Shown: positions 43,879-52,237, numbered from the stretch's first letter. The stretch: DNA of 64,000 nt from Variovorax ginsengisoli (GCF_006438845.1 NZ_RCZJ01000003.1:30353-94352); one strand, 5' to 3'. The notes: a model not told the origin generated them from the letters alone. Numbers and translations: made by a program.

Positions 43879-44688
43879 TTAGTTCAGCTTGGGCAGGTCG
43901 GCGCCCAGCCACTTCTGATACAGCTTGTTGAGTTCGCCGTTGGCGGTGTTCTTCGCGACGAAGTCGTTCACGGCCTTGGTCAGCTCGTCCTGGCCCGGAC
44001 GCATCGCGATGCCCATGGCCTGCTGCACCAGGTTGAACTTGTTCTCGAAGGTGTTCGCCGGCACGCGCTTGGCGATCTGCGCCGCCACGGTGAGCGAGCA
44101 GCCGATGGCGTCGACCTGGCCCGACATCAGCGCCTGCATGGCCGATGCGTCGTCGTCGAAGCGGCGGATCTCGGTGCCTTCCGGTGCCGCCTTGGTCACG
44201 GCCACGTCTTGCGTCGATGCACGGGCCACGCCGATGCGCTGGCCTTTCAGGTCTGCAGCGCTCTTGATGTTGGCGCTGGTCTTGCCGTACAGCACGATGG
44301 TCGCGGCGGCGTAAGGTGTGGAGAACGAGACCTGCTTCGCACGCTCCGGCGTGACGGCCAGCGACGCGACCAGCAGGTCGACCTTGTTGGTCAGCAGGAA
44401 GGGAATGCGGTTCGGGCCGGTGACCGGCACGATGTTGGCCTTGACGCCCCATTCCTTGGCCAGCAGCTTGGCGACGTCGGCGTCGTAGCCGTCGGGTTCG
44501 TTCTTGGCGTTGGTCGTGCCGTAGGGCGGGAAGTCGACCAGCATGCCGATGGTGATCTCGCCCTTTTTCTTGATGTCGGCCACCGATTGGGCGGCGGCGA
44601 AGGGCGCGAACACGGTGAGCGCGGCGCCAAGGCCGAGGGCGGCCAGGGCGGCGGTGGTGCTGCGGCGGGTGGTGTTGAACGAGGTCAT
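43879..44688 (-). CDS. ABC transporter solute-binding protein, family 3
   Basis: 269-residue periplasmic binding protein (SBP_bac_3). The signal peptide is about residues 1-34 (TAALAALGLGAALTVFAPFAAAQS). It is followed by GEITIGMLVDFPPYGTTN, DVAKLLAKEWGV, FLLTNKVDLLVASLAVTPERAKQVSFSTPY, which is canonical for the family, and ADLKGQRIGVARAS. Family 3 proteins normally bind amino acids. Being in one operon with ptxS/kgu-like genes, this one is proposed to bind 2-ketogluconate or a related sugar acid. It lies between the permease and ATPase genes. Confidence 0.9.
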   Translation of the reverse strand: MTSFNTTRRSTTAALAALGLGAALTVFAPFAAAQSVADIKKKGEITIGMLVDFPPYGTTNAKNEPDGYDADVAKLLAKEWGVKANIVPVTGPNRIPFLLTNKVDLLVASLAVTPERAKQVSFSTPYAAATIVLYGKTSANIKSAADLKGQRIGVARASTQDVAVTKAAPEGTEIRRFDDDASAMQALMSGQVDAIGCSLTVAAQIAKRVPANTFENKFNLVQQAMGIAMRPGQDELTKAVNDFVAKNTANGELNKLYQKWLGADLPKLN

Positions 44689-44737
44689 GTCGAAGTCTCC
44701 TAGGTTGGGATCGAAACAGGAAAAGTGAAAAGCGTGA

Positions 44738-45391
44738 TCAACGGGCGAGCGCCAAATTGCGCTTGCGTTCCATACGCGCCGCTAAAAGCGACAGCGGCCA
44801 GCAGATCGCGAAGTAGATGCAGGCCACGGTCGTGAAGACGTACAGCGGCTGGAAGGTCGCGTTGTTGATGATCTGGCCGGCGCGTGTGATCTCGGTGAAG
44901 CCGATGATGGCCGCCAGCGACGTGCCCTTGATGATCTGCACCACGTAGCCGACCGTCGGCGCCAGCGCGATCTTGAAAGCCTGCGGCAGCACCACGTCGC
45001 GCATGCGGGAGGTGTACTTGAGGTTGAGCGCATGCGCCGCCTCGATCTGCCCGCGCGGAATCGCCTCGATGCAGCCGCGCCAGATCTCCCCCAGGAAGGC
45101 CGCGCTGTTGAGGATGAGCGCCACACCCGCTGCGACCCAGGGGTTGATGTCCAGCCCCAGCACTGGCGCGCCGAAGAAGATCAGGAACAGTTGCAGCAGC
45201 AGCGGCGTGCCCTGGAAGATCTGGATGAAGCCGATCGCCAGGCCGCGCGCGGTCTTGCTCTCCGACGTGCGGGCCAGCGCGATGACCAAACCCAGCACCG
45301 CGCCGCCGATGAAGGCGATCAGCGACAGCGCCAGGGTCCACTTGGCGGCTTCGAGGATGAAGAGGAATTCGGGATAGCCGAAGGTACGCAT
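44738..45391 (-). CDS. ABC transporter permease, polar amino acid type (HisM-like)
   Basis: 217-residue inner-membrane permease with four to five helices. The EAA loop that contacts the ATPase is GEIWRGCIEAIPRGQIEAAHALNL near 101-125. The N-terminal helix is WTLALSLIAFIGGAVLGLVIALAR, and IFQGTPLLLQLFLIFFG near 58 is typical. The start is ATG 45391, 14 bases after the stop of the other permease. The two permeases form the usual heterodimer of three-component PAAT systems. It is part of the sugar-acid operon. Confidence 0.9.
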   Translation of the reverse strand: MRTFGYPEFLFILEAAKWTLALSLIAFIGGAVLGLVIALARTSESKTARGLAIGFIQIFQGTPLLLQLFLIFFGAPVLGLDINPWVAAGVALILNSAAFLGEIWRGCIEAIPRGQIEAAHALNLKYTSRMRDVVLPQAFKIALAPTVGYVVQIIKGTSLAAIIGFTEITRAGQIINNATFQPLYVFTTVACIYFAICWPLSLLAARMERKRNLALAR

Positions 45392-45405
45392 GATGTTTTC
45401 CTGCC

Positions 45406-46077
45406 TTACCGACGGTCTGGGTAGTTGAGCGTGCGCTGGTAGATCAGCTTGAACAGGCCCGAGAAGGCCATCGCCAGCAGCAGGTAGATGCCAGCGACCA
45501 CGATATAGATCTCGAAGCTGCGGAAGGTCTGCGACTGCAGGTTGGCCGCTACCGAGGTCAGGTCGTCCGCCGAGATGACCGACACCACCGCCGAGCTCAG
45601 CATCAGCAGGATGAACTGGCTGGTGAGCGCCGGGTAGATCGCCTTGAGCGCCGGCTTGATGATGATGAAGCGGAAGATCTCCCAGGGCTTGAGGTTGAGC
45701 GCCCTGCCCGCCTCGATCTGCCCGCGCGGGATCGACTCGATGCCGGCGCGGATGATCTCCGTGGCATACGCGCCGAGGTTCACCACCATGGCCGTCAGCG
45801 CCGCCGTGTAAGGCGACCACCGCAGGCCGATGGCCGGCAAGGCAAAGAAGAAAAAGAACAGCTGCACCAGGAACGGCGTGTTGCGGATCACCTCGATGTA
45901 GGCATTGACGATGAAGCGCAGCCACCCCGGGCCGGAGGTCTTGCCCCAGGCGCAGAAGATGGCGACGACGAGGCCGAGCACGGTCGCCACGAGCGACAGC
46001 TGGACCGTGATCCAAGTGCCCTTGAGCAGCAGGGGCCAGGCCGCGAAGACCGCGTCGAACTGGAATTGGTAATTCAC
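45406..46077 (-). CDS. ABC transporter permease, polar amino acid type (HisQ-like)
   Basis: 223-residue permease. The helix WITVQLSLVATVLGLVVAIFCAW is followed by EVIRNTPFLVQLFFFFFALP near 62 and the EAA loop TEIIRAGIESIPRGQIEAGRALNL near 105-128. It is the first gene of the operon running from 46077 to 39203 on the minus strand. Its start is GTG 46077. The PtxS-type palindrome and promoter-like boxes lie 41-70 bases upstream, so the whole transporter-catabolism unit appears to be controlled from here. Confidence 0.9.
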   Translation of the reverse strand: MNYQFQFDAVFAAWPLLLKGTWITVQLSLVATVLGLVVAIFCAWGKTSGPGWLRFIVNAYIEVIRNTPFLVQLFFFFFALPAIGLRWSPYTAALTAMVVNLGAYATEIIRAGIESIPRGQIEAGRALNLKPWEIFRFIIIKPALKAIYPALTSQFILLMLSSAVVSVISADDLTSVAANLQSQTFRSFEIYIVVAGIYLLLAMAFSGLFKLIYQRTLNYPDRR

Positions 46078-46117
46078 TGGACAAGCCCTGCGAACAGGTA
46101 TCGATGCATGGGCTCGC

Positions 46118-46146
46118 AGTGTATGAAACCGGTTTCAGGTGGTCAT
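46118..46146 (-). promoter_or_regulatory. Candidate promoter of the sugar-acid operon
   Basis: On the minus strand ATGACC (46146-46141, 4/6 to the -35 consensus) and TACACT (46123-46118, 4/6 to -10) are 17 bases apart. The spacer is largely filled by the PtxS-type operator, a classic layout for a LacI-family repressor that blocks RNA polymerase. Boxes are seen; activity is inferred. Confidence 0.5.
46124..46137. promoter_or_regulatory. PtxS-type operator
   Basis: Perfect 14-bp palindrome TGAAACCGGTTTCA. This is the sequence recognised by PtxS in Pseudomonas 2-ketogluconate promoters. It sits between the -35 and -10 candidates of the operon that ends with the PtxS-like gene, indicating feedback repression of the transporter, kgu-like genes and ptxS itself. 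Confidence 0.75.
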
Positions 46147-46156
46147 CGGGGTTTTC

Positions 46157-46212
46157 CCTTGTATGCAAGGCTTGATGCGCCGACGCTGCCGAAACCAAGG
46201 ATCGCGCGATCC
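46157..46212. promoter_or_regulatory. Two further palindromes in the 46.1-46.3 kb intergenic region
   Basis: CCTTGTATGCAAGG (46157-46170, arms of five with TATG centre) and GGATCGCGCGATCC (46199-46212, perfect 14 bp) lie upstream of both the sugar-acid operon and the divergent lipoprotein gene at 46364. They could be sites for other regulators. The remainder of this 286-base gap shows nothing else recognisable. Confidence 0.3.
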
Positions 46213-46363
46213 TGCAATCACCGTCCACGCGAAAGTGCCTCCGTCCTTCATGTTTCAAGACGTAAATGAACTAGGGTGCATGCGCCTCGCGTATTCACGC
46301 AGGCTCAGGCGGCGCTACATCCATCGGTGTGGCCGTCCTTCAAACCTTTGAAAGCCCAAAAGA

Positions 46364-47347
46364 ATGAATTCGACAAGAACCCGTATGCATGGATGGATGA
46401 CGACCCTCACGGCGAGCGCTGCGCTCGTGATGCTGGCGGCTTGCGGTAAATCGGTCGACGAGGCCGCCACCTCGGCAGGCGCTGCGGTCAGCGCCGCCGC
46501 GAACTCCGTGAAGTCGGCGGCCAACGGCGACGGCGCCGACACTGAAGCATCGACCAGCGCCAAGTTGAATGCCTACACGCAGGGCTACAACAAGCTCATC
46601 GGAACGTTCGGCCTGCCCGAGACGCAGGAGCGCTACCTGAAGATGAACATCGCGAAGCGCAAGGCGAGCGAGAACCTGTCGATCACCGATGGTTGGATCG
46701 ACCTGGCCAACGAGCAACTCAAGAAGGGCCGCAAGCTGGCGGCGCCGGGCCTGGACGAACTCGACAAGAGTGGCGACACGCTCATCGCCTCGCTCGACAG
46801 CCTGGTCGGCCAACTGAAGGACCTGCATGTCTACTACGAAGGCAAGGCCTACAAGGACGATGACCTCGCCAAGGGCAAGGCAGCCGACGCCAAGGTGCGC
46901 GAAGCGTTTGCCAGCAGCACCACGGCGATGAAACAGTTCAGCGACGTGCTGGGACGAGAAGAGAAAAAGCGCAGCGCCGCCGTGCTGGCCAAGCTCAAAG
47001 CCTCTGGCGACATGCTGGGCTACGGCACCAAGTTGGGCCTGCAGCAGGCTGAGGAGATCGTCGGCCTGTTCGACAACGAGCAGGACATCCGCGATCCGGC
47101 CAAGTACCAGGCTGCAGACGCCCAGTTGGTGCTGCTGGAGAAGACTCTGGCCGACCAGCGTGCGGCCTACGAGGCGGCCAAGAACAAGGAACCCGCGCCC
47201 GACTCCGCCCACGAAAGCACGGCAACGGCGCTCGTGTCCTTCGTCGGCAGCTACCGCGCCATGAAGCAGTCGAAGGAGCCGAAGGCCTTCAACGAGATGG
47301 TGAAGAAGTACAACGGTGCGGTGGAGCGCGCCAACCGGCTGCGCTGA
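46364..47347 (+). CDS. DUF3829 (YiiG-like) lipoprotein
   Basis: 327-residue predicted lipoprotein. The N-terminal signal ends in a lipobox, LMLAACG, with the lipidated cysteine at about residue 27. A low-complexity Ala/Ser segment follows, then a long helical DUF3829 region resembling E. coli YiiG (LNAYTQGYNKLIG near 68, FLPE-like GLPETQERYLK, AKYQAADAQLVLLE near 245, SYRAMKQSKEPKAFNEMVKKYN near 295). Function is unknown. No strong ribosome site precedes ATG 46364; in-frame ATGs at residues 8 and 12 are alternatives. It is followed 66 bases later by another lipoprotein gene. Confidence 0.82.
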   Translation: MNSTRTRMHGWMTTLTASAALVMLAACGKSVDEAATSAGAAVSAAANSVKSAANGDGADTEASTSAKLNAYTQGYNKLIGTFGLPETQERYLKMNIAKRKASENLSITDGWIDLANEQLKKGRKLAAPGLDELDKSGDTLIASLDSLVGQLKDLHVYYEGKAYKDDDLAKGKAADAKVREAFASSTTAMKQFSDVLGREEKKRSAAVLAKLKASGDMLGYGTKLGLQQAEEIVGLFDNEQDIRDPAKYQAADAQLVLLEKTLADQRAAYEAAKNKEPAPDSAHESTATALVSFVGSYRAMKQSKEPKAFNEMVKKYNGAVERANRLR

Positions 47348-47413
47348 TTGGGCAAAATGCCGTGCCCGCGCGAGCGCGGCATCCACCAGCAAACAGGGAA
47401 TGTGAAAGTAACC

Positions 47414-48346
47414 ATGAAGACGCCTCATTTCACCTTGGCCACGATGGCCGCCATCGCAGTGCTGTCCACAGGCTGCTCGACCTTGAAGCCGGGATCCACG
47501 GAGACCGCGACGTCGCCGCAGGCAGCGCAAGCGCCCGCGGCCGCACCCGTGGCGCCTCCCGCGCCCGCACCGACACCTTTGCCCACGGGCCTGAGCTATC
47601 AGGAACTTGCCAGCCTGCTCTCCGGCGGGAACGAGCGCACGGTCAGGGAAAAGGTAACGGGCGAGTCGGTGGTGCTGACCCTGGCACGCGCCCGTGGCAA
47701 GAACGCGCCGGCCGGCACGTACACCGCTGCGGCCGCAGAACCCGTGTTCTTCCGCTGCCGCACGGTCGCCAGCAACTTCAACGGGGGCGAAGTCGCCACC
47801 AAGGTGACGGGCTATCGCTTCGCGAGCCCAACCAAGCAGAAGATCGTCGACCTCGAACGCTGCGAGGTCGCAACGTCCAAGGCCGTGGCCGTACCTGCGC
47901 CGGCCGCTGTGGCAGCCCCTGCGCCGGCGCCGGTACCCGCACCCGCAGCCAATGCCAGCGGTGCCGGCAAGCCGGGCATGGACGCCCAAGGCAACGTGGT
48001 CGATTCGTCGAAGGTCGAGGCCGGCAGCGGCCGCACCGTGAAGGGTCTGAACGACTACGAAGGCGAGATCACCGGCAATCCGGCGCCCGGCAGCAAGTTC
48101 ACGAAGCTGCAGATCGGCATGCCGATGAAGCAGGTGACCGACATCGCAGGCCCGCCGACCGACCAGGGTGCCTACATGACAGGCAAAGCCTGGATCCCGT
48201 TCTATTTCGGTGGTGACCGCCATCGCTACGAGATGACTTACAAGGGCCAGGGCCGCCTGATCTTTGCGGGCGGTGGGATGGGCGACTTCTCCAGCGGCAA
48301 CCTGATCTGGATCATCCACAACCGCAACGAGACGGGCTACCGCTGA
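47414..48346 (+). CDS. Lipoprotein with proline/alanine-rich linkers and a SmpA/OmlA-like C-terminus
   Basis: 310-residue predicted outer-membrane lipoprotein: signal peptide with lipobox VLSTGCS (cysteine near residue 21), a Pro/Ala-rich stretch (about 35-60) and a central conserved domain of unknown type (LSYQELASLLSGGNERTVREKV, then EPVFFRCRTV). A second Ala/Pro linker (about 163-185) follows, then a C-terminal region that looks SmpA/OmlA-like (FTKLQIGMPMKQVTDIAGPP, YEMTYKGQGRLIFAGGG). The last part suggests an envelope-scaffold role, as in BamE, but this is inference. ATG 47414 is used; a GTG 12 bases upstream is in frame. Confidence 0.78.
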   Translation: MKTPHFTLATMAAIAVLSTGCSTLKPGSTETATSPQAAQAPAAAPVAPPAPAPTPLPTGLSYQELASLLSGGNERTVREKVTGESVVLTLARARGKNAPAGTYTAAAAEPVFFRCRTVASNFNGGEVATKVTGYRFASPTKQKIVDLERCEVATSKAVAVPAPAAVAAPAPAPVPAPAANASGAGKPGMDAQGNVVDSSKVEAGSGRTVKGLNDYEGEITGNPAPGSKFTKLQIGMPMKQVTDIAGPPTDQGAYMTGKAWIPFYFGGDRHRYEMTYKGQGRLIFAGGGMGDFSSGNLIWIIHNRNETGYR

Positions 48347-48353
48347 GCGTGCT

Positions 48354-48374
48354 GCGGCGGCAGCGCGCCGCCGC
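48354..48374. terminator. GC hairpin between convergent genes
   Basis: GCGGCGGC (48354-48361) and GCCGCCGC (48367-48374) form an eight-pair stem with a five-base loop, between the stop codons of the lipoprotein gene (48346) and the convergent ATPase gene (48384). There is no T-run, so it is at best a weak or bidirectional terminator. Confidence 0.35.
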
Positions 48375-48383
48375 CGTGGGTGC

Positions 48384-49178
48384 TCAGTGCAGCAGCTGGC
48401 TCAGGAAGAGCCGGGTGCGCTCATGCTTGGGGTTGCTGAAGAACTCGGCCGGCGCGGCTTCTTCGACGATCGAGCCCTGATCCATGAAGATCACACGGTT
48501 GGCGACCTGACGCGCAAAGCCCATCTCGTGCGTGACCGACAGCATCGTCGTCCCGTCTTCGGCCAGCGACACCATGGTGTCGAGCACTTCCTTCACCATC
48601 TCGGGATCGAGCGCGGAAGTCGGCTCGTCGAACAGCATGACCTTCGGGCTCATGCACAGCGCGCGAGCGATGGCCACGCGCTGCTGCTGGCCGCCGGAGA
48701 GTTGCGAAGGGTATTTGTTGGCCTGATCGGGGATCTTCACCTTCGTGAGGTACGCCATCGCGACCTCCTTGGCCTCCTTCGGCGTGTACTTCTTGCTCCA
48801 GATCGGCGCGAGCGTGCAGTTCTCGAGAATAGTCAGGTGCGGAAACAGGTTGAAATGCTGGAACACCATGCCCACGTCGCGCCGCACGGCGTCGATGCGG
48901 CGCATGTCGTTGGTCAGCTCCACGCGGTTGATCACGATGTGGCCCTGCTGGTGCTCTTCGAGCCGGTTGATGCAGCGCAGCAGCGTCGACTTGCCCGAAC
49001 CCGAAGGCCCGCAGATCACGATGCGTTCGCCGCGCCGGACTTCGAGGTTGATGTCACGCAGCACCTGGAAGTCGCCGTACCACTTCTGCACGTTCACCAT
49101 GCGGATGACGAGTTCGGAACCCGGCTCGCCGTTGTCGATGGGAGTCAGCGTCGTTTGCGCAGCGTTCATGGCGTTCAT
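48384..49178 (-). CDS. ABC transporter ATP-binding protein, polar amino acid (GlnQ-like) type
   Basis: 264-residue ATPase. Walker A is [13 protein letters not shown], the Q-loop [16 protein letters not shown], the signature [16 protein letters not shown], Walker [16 protein letters not shown] and the H-loop [10 protein letters not shown]. It is very similar to the ATPase at 42958-43734. No permease or receptor lies beside it; it follows the DapA-like gene by eight bases. The receptor and single permease of the same divergent regulon are at 55914-57503, so the transporter genes are split across the LacI regulator. ATG 49178 is used; a second ATG three codons later is possible. Confidence 0.9.
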   Translation of the reverse strand: MNAMNAAQTTLTPIDNGEPGSELVIRMVNVQKWYGDFQVLRDINLEVRRGERIVICGPSGSGKSTLLRCINRLEEHQQGHIVINRVELTNDMRRIDAVRRDVGMVFQHFNLFPHLTILENCTLAPIWSKKYTPKEAKEVAMAYLTKVKIPDQANKYPSQLSGGQQQRVAIARALCMSPKVMLFDEPTSALDPEMVKEVLDTMVSLAEDGTTMLSVTHEMGFARQVANRVIFMDQGSIVEEAAPAEFFSNPKHERTRLFLSQLLH

Positions 49179-49186
49179 GGCGGTCC

Positions 49187-50077
49187 TCAGGCGGGTTGGA
49201 CGATCTTCAGGCCGAGCTCGTCGACCAGGCGTTGCGCGGCGGCGATGCCTTCGGGGCCCATCGGCAGGCGCGGCGGGCGCGGGCCACCGACCGGCATGCC
49301 CATGGCCGTGAGCATCGCCTTGGTGCCGGCCACGTACTGCTGGCCGGCGACGAAATCGATCATCGGGAAATACTTGAACGAGAGATCGCGCGCCTGCGCC
49401 AGCTCGCCGGCCATCACCAGGTCGTAGAGCCGCGCCATCTCGGCCGGCGCGCCGTTCGACGGCACCGCCGCCCAACCCACCGCGCCTTCGACATACGACT
49501 CGAAGCCCATGATCCCGCCGAACACGTTCATGCGGCCGTCCGACAGTCGCATGATGTCGCGCACGCGGGTCACCTCGAGCGTCGACTCCTTGATGTAGCG
49601 GCAGTTGTCGATCTGCGAGAGCCGCGCGACCAGCTTGGGCTTGAGGTCGACGTTGGTGACCGCCGGGTTGTTGTAGACCATGATCGGAATGCCGATGGCG
49701 TCCGAGATGGTCTTGTAGTGCTGGTAGAGCTCGTCCTCGGTCGGCGTGCAATAGAACGGCGGCAACACCATCACGCCGTCTGCCCCCAGCGACTCGGCCA
49801 TGCGGCTCTTGCGCGCGGCGACGCGGGTGTCTTCGGCGGTGGTGCCGATGATCACCGGCACGCGACCGGCAGCGCGGTCGATGACGGTCTCGGCGACCAG
49901 CTCGATCTCGTCGTCGGTCATCGACAGGAACTCGCCGGTCGAGCCCAGCGGGATCAGCCCGTGGATGCCCGATGCGATCTGCCAGTCGACATAGCGTTCG
50001 AGCGCGGGCACGTCGACGGCGCCTTCGGCGTCGAAGGGCGTGACCATGATGGTGTAGGTGCCGCGGAAATCTGTCAT
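49187..50077 (-). CDS. DapA-family (dihydrodipicolinate synthase/N-acetylneuraminate lyase) aldolase
   Basis: 296-residue class I aldolase-fold protein. It has [15 protein letters not shown] near 45 (the GS/TTGE motif), [14 protein letters not shown] near 130 (catalytic Tyr) and [14 protein letters not shown] near 160 (Schiff-base lysine in YIKES). All key residues are present, so a lyase or synthase acting on a 2-oxo acid with pyruvate is expected. As it is one of two in an inducible catabolic regulon with a transporter ATPase, it is more likely a catabolic sugar-acid or hydroxy-acid aldolase/dehydratase than biosynthetic DapA. ATG 50077 starts [15 protein letters not shown]. Confidence 0.88.
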   Translation of the reverse strand: MTDFRGTYTIMVTPFDAEGAVDVPALERYVDWQIASGIHGLIPLGSTGEFLSMTDDEIELVAETVIDRAAGRVPVIIGTTAEDTRVAARKSRMAESLGADGVMVLPPFYCTPTEDELYQHYKTISDAIGIPIMVYNNPAVTNVDLKPKLVARLSQIDNCRYIKESTLEVTRVRDIMRLSDGRMNVFGGIMGFESYVEGAVGWAAVPSNGAPAEMARLYDLVMAGELAQARDLSFKYFPMIDFVAGQQYVAGTKAMLTAMGMPVGGPRPPRLPMGPEGIAAAQRLVDELGLKIVQPA

Positions 50078-50105
50078 GTCGGTGATGTCGGGTGTTCGTT
50101 GAGGG

Positions 50106-51047
50106 TCAGCGGGCGTCGTCGAGCAAACCGGCCGCGACCAGCGCAGCGCGGATGCGCACGGTTTCTTCATCGCTCACCGGCAGCAGCGGCAGCCGAGGCG
50201 CCGGATGCGGCAGGCGGCCGAGCAGGTGCAGCGCGCTCTTCATGCGGTTATGGATGTCGAGGTAAGGCGCGCGATAGAACACGCGGCACAGGGGCACGAG
50301 CCGGTCGTTCACGGCACGCGCGGCATCGAGCTGGCCGGCCGAGACGGCTTCGTGCATCTCGACCAACAGCGGCGCGACCACGCTGCCGATGCCAGACAGG
50401 ATGCCGTCCGCACCGTAGGTGAGCGATGCGAAGAGCCAACCGTTGTTGCTCGACAGCATGGTCACCGGGCGGTCCAGCTTCCGCAGCGCGCGCAGGGTGT
50501 CTTCGTAAAGGTCGGGCACGTCGCTGCCGTCCTTGATGGCGACGATCTGCGGCACCTTGGTGCACAGCCGCACGAGCATGTCCACCGAGAACGCCTGGTT
50601 CGACGCACGCGACAGCTGGAACAGCACGATGGGCAGCGACGTTGCGGCGGCCACGTCCTTCACGTAGCGCAGGATCATCTCGGGCCGCAGCGCGGCGCCA
50701 CCGCCGAACATGGCCGGCGGAAAGAGCAACAGCGCCGAGGCACCCGCCTCCGCCGCATCGACCGCCAATGCGCAGGCATCGCGCGGGTCTTCGGCCACCA
50801 CGCCGGCCACCACGGGCACGGCGCCCGCCGCCTGGACAGCCAGCCGCACGACATGCGCCCGCTCCGCACGGTTCAGCGACGAGGTCTCGCCGGCGTGGCC
50901 GTTGACCACCACAGCGCGGACGCCGCGGGTCGATGCGGTCTCGCGCACGTGCGCCGACACCGCCTGGTCGTCGATGGCGCCCTCCGGGGTGAAGGGGGTG
51001 AGCGTGGCGGGCCAGATGCCGCCGATACCTGTAACGGGGAAGGTCAT
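50106..51047 (-). CDS. DapA-family protein with altered catalytic tyrosine
   Basis: 313-residue DapA-superfamily protein. The N-terminus GIGGIWPATLTPFTPEGAID and the loop NGHAGETSSL (in place of GTTGE) are recognisable. The Schiff-base lysine is kept in IVAIKDGSDV near 163. However the segment that normally reads YN-P with the catalytic tyrosine is IVLFQLSRASNQAF, so the tyrosine is replaced. The reaction is probably changed, for example to a dehydratase or a hydrolase-like reaction, or lost. It is the first gene of the minus-strand arm of the LacI regulon; its ATG 51047 is 41 bases from the first operator. Confidence 0.82.
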   Translation of the reverse strand: MTFPVTGIGGIWPATLTPFTPEGAIDDQAVSAHVRETASTRGVRAVVVNGHAGETSSLNRAERAHVVRLAVQAAGAVPVVAGVVAEDPRDACALAVDAAEAGASALLLFPPAMFGGGAALRPEMILRYVKDVAAATSLPIVLFQLSRASNQAFSVDMLVRLCTKVPQIVAIKDGSDVPDLYEDTLRALRKLDRPVTMLSSNNGWLFASLTYGADGILSGIGSVVAPLLVEMHEAVSAGQLDAARAVNDRLVPLCRVFYRAPYLDIHNRMKSALHLLGRLPHPAPRLPLLPVSDEETVRIRAALVAAGLLDDAR

Positions 51048-51087
51048 GGAACTCGATCGGAGAAGTGCCGGGAAGTATGCAACATAG

Positions 51088-51103
51088 TTGCAATCGTTTG
51101 CAA
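51088..51103. promoter_or_regulatory. LacI-family operator, copy 1
   Basis: TTGCAATCGTTTGCAA, a 16-base near-perfect palindrome with the central CG typical of LacI-family sites. It is placed just upstream of the DapA-like gene start on the minus strand. Its 15-base core is repeated exactly 90 bases away. Confidence 0.65.
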
Positions 51104-51141
51104 ATATCCATTTGACGAGGTCGAATATTTATCAAATTCCG

Positions 51142-51171
51142 TTGACTCAATATTGGTCGTTGCCCTACATT
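51142..51171 (+). promoter_or_regulatory. Candidate promoter of the LacI gene and plus-strand arm
   Basis: TTGACT (51142-51147, 5/6) and TACATT (51166-51171, 4/6) are 18 bases apart. Operator copy 2 begins about seven bases after the -10 box, over the expected start site, so repressor binding would block transcription. Confidence 0.5.
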
Positions 51172-51178
51172 TCGTCGA

Positions 51179-51193
51179 TGCAATCGTTTGCAA
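51179..51193. promoter_or_regulatory. LacI-family operator, copy 2
   Basis: TGCAATCGTTTGCAA, identical to the core of copy 1. The two sites flank the divergent promoter region and are 90 bases apart, about nine helical turns, which would allow DNA looping by a repressor tetramer. Confidence 0.65.
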
Positions 51194-51218
51194 CAAATTC
51201 CGATCCAAGGGCGCTTCA

Positions 51219-52229
51219 GTGACCGTTACCCTGCGCGACGTCGCACGTGCTGCCGACGTGTCCGTCGCCACCGCCTCGCGGGCGCTGGCAGGCTCCAGCC
51301 TGATCAACCAGGCCACGCAAAAGCACGTGGTTCAGGTCGCCGCGGCCATCGGCTACCGCACCAACACGGTGGCCCGTGCACTCAAGACGCGCAAGTCGCG
51401 CCTCATCGGCCTCACCGTTCATAACCTCGAGAACGCGTCCTTCCGCGTGCTTGCTTCCGTCGTCCAGGCGCGCATGCAGGCGCTCGGCTACCAGGTCATC
51501 CTCAGCATCAGCAACGACGATGCCGAGCAGGAGCGCGAAATCTTCAAGACGCTCGTCGACCACAGCGTCGACGGCCTGATCGCCGTGCCGACCGGCAGCA
51601 ACGGAGCGCAGCTGCTGGCGATGGAACACGCCGACACCCCCGTCATCTGCGCCGTGCGCCGCGTCACCGGCGCCTCGCTCGAATCGATCCTCGCAGCCGA
51701 CATGGAAGGCGCTTACACGGGCACGCAACATCTGTTGGGTCTGGGTCATCGGCGCATCGGATTGATCGTGGGGCCGCTGGACACCACTTCCGGGAAGGAA
51801 CGTCTGGCGGGCTACACACGGGCCATGCAGGAAGCGGGCCTGACTGTCGACCCGGCCCTGATCCACCGCGGCCGCTACCTGCCCGAAACCGGCGTCACCG
51901 GCGGCAACGCCCTGCTGTCGCTGGCCACGCCGCCCACGGCGATCTTTGTCGCCAACCACGAATCGTCGGTCGGCGTGTTGCGCGTGGTGTCGGAGCGCGG
52001 GCTGTCGATTCCATCGGACCTGTCGCTGCTGTTCTACGAAGACTCGCCATGGTTCGAGTGGCAGCGCCCCGCCATCAGCGTGGTCGACAGCGGCGCGGCC
52101 GACATGGCAAACCTCGCGGTCGACCGCCTCATGTCCCGCCTCGGCGGCGTCGCCAACAGCGGACGCGAATACCGCATCGGCTCGCGGCTCGTCGAGCGCG
52201 CGTCCTGCCGGGCCCTGCCCGCTTCCTGA
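51219..52229 (+). CDS. LacI-family transcriptional repressor
   Basis: 336-residue LacI-family regulator: helix-turn-helix in TLRDVARAADVSVATASRAL (about 4-23), hinge helix VARALKTRKSRLIGLTV near 50 and a ligand-binding domain with GTQHLLGLGHRRIGLIVGP near 165. GTG 51219 follows AAGG with correct spacing; an ATG at 51178 is in another frame. It is divergent from the two DapA-like genes and first in a plus-strand run that continues to a permease ending at 57503. The two TGCAATCGTTTGCAA sites are its likely operators; the inducer is presumably the imported acid or an intermediate. Confidence 0.9.
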   Translation: MTVTLRDVARAADVSVATASRALAGSSLINQATQKHVVQVAAAIGYRTNTVARALKTRKSRLIGLTVHNLENASFRVLASVVQARMQALGYQVILSISNDDAEQEREIFKTLVDHSVDGLIAVPTGSNGAQLLAMEHADTPVICAVRRVTGASLESILAADMEGAYTGTQHLLGLGHRRIGLIVGPLDTTSGKERLAGYTRAMQEAGLTVDPALIHRGRYLPETGVTGGNALLSLATPPTAIFVANHESSVGVLRVVSERGLSIPSDLSLLFYEDSPWFEWQRPAISVVDSGAADMANLAVDRLMSRLGGVANSGREYRIGSRLVERASCRALPAS

Positions 52230-52237
52230 AACCTTTC

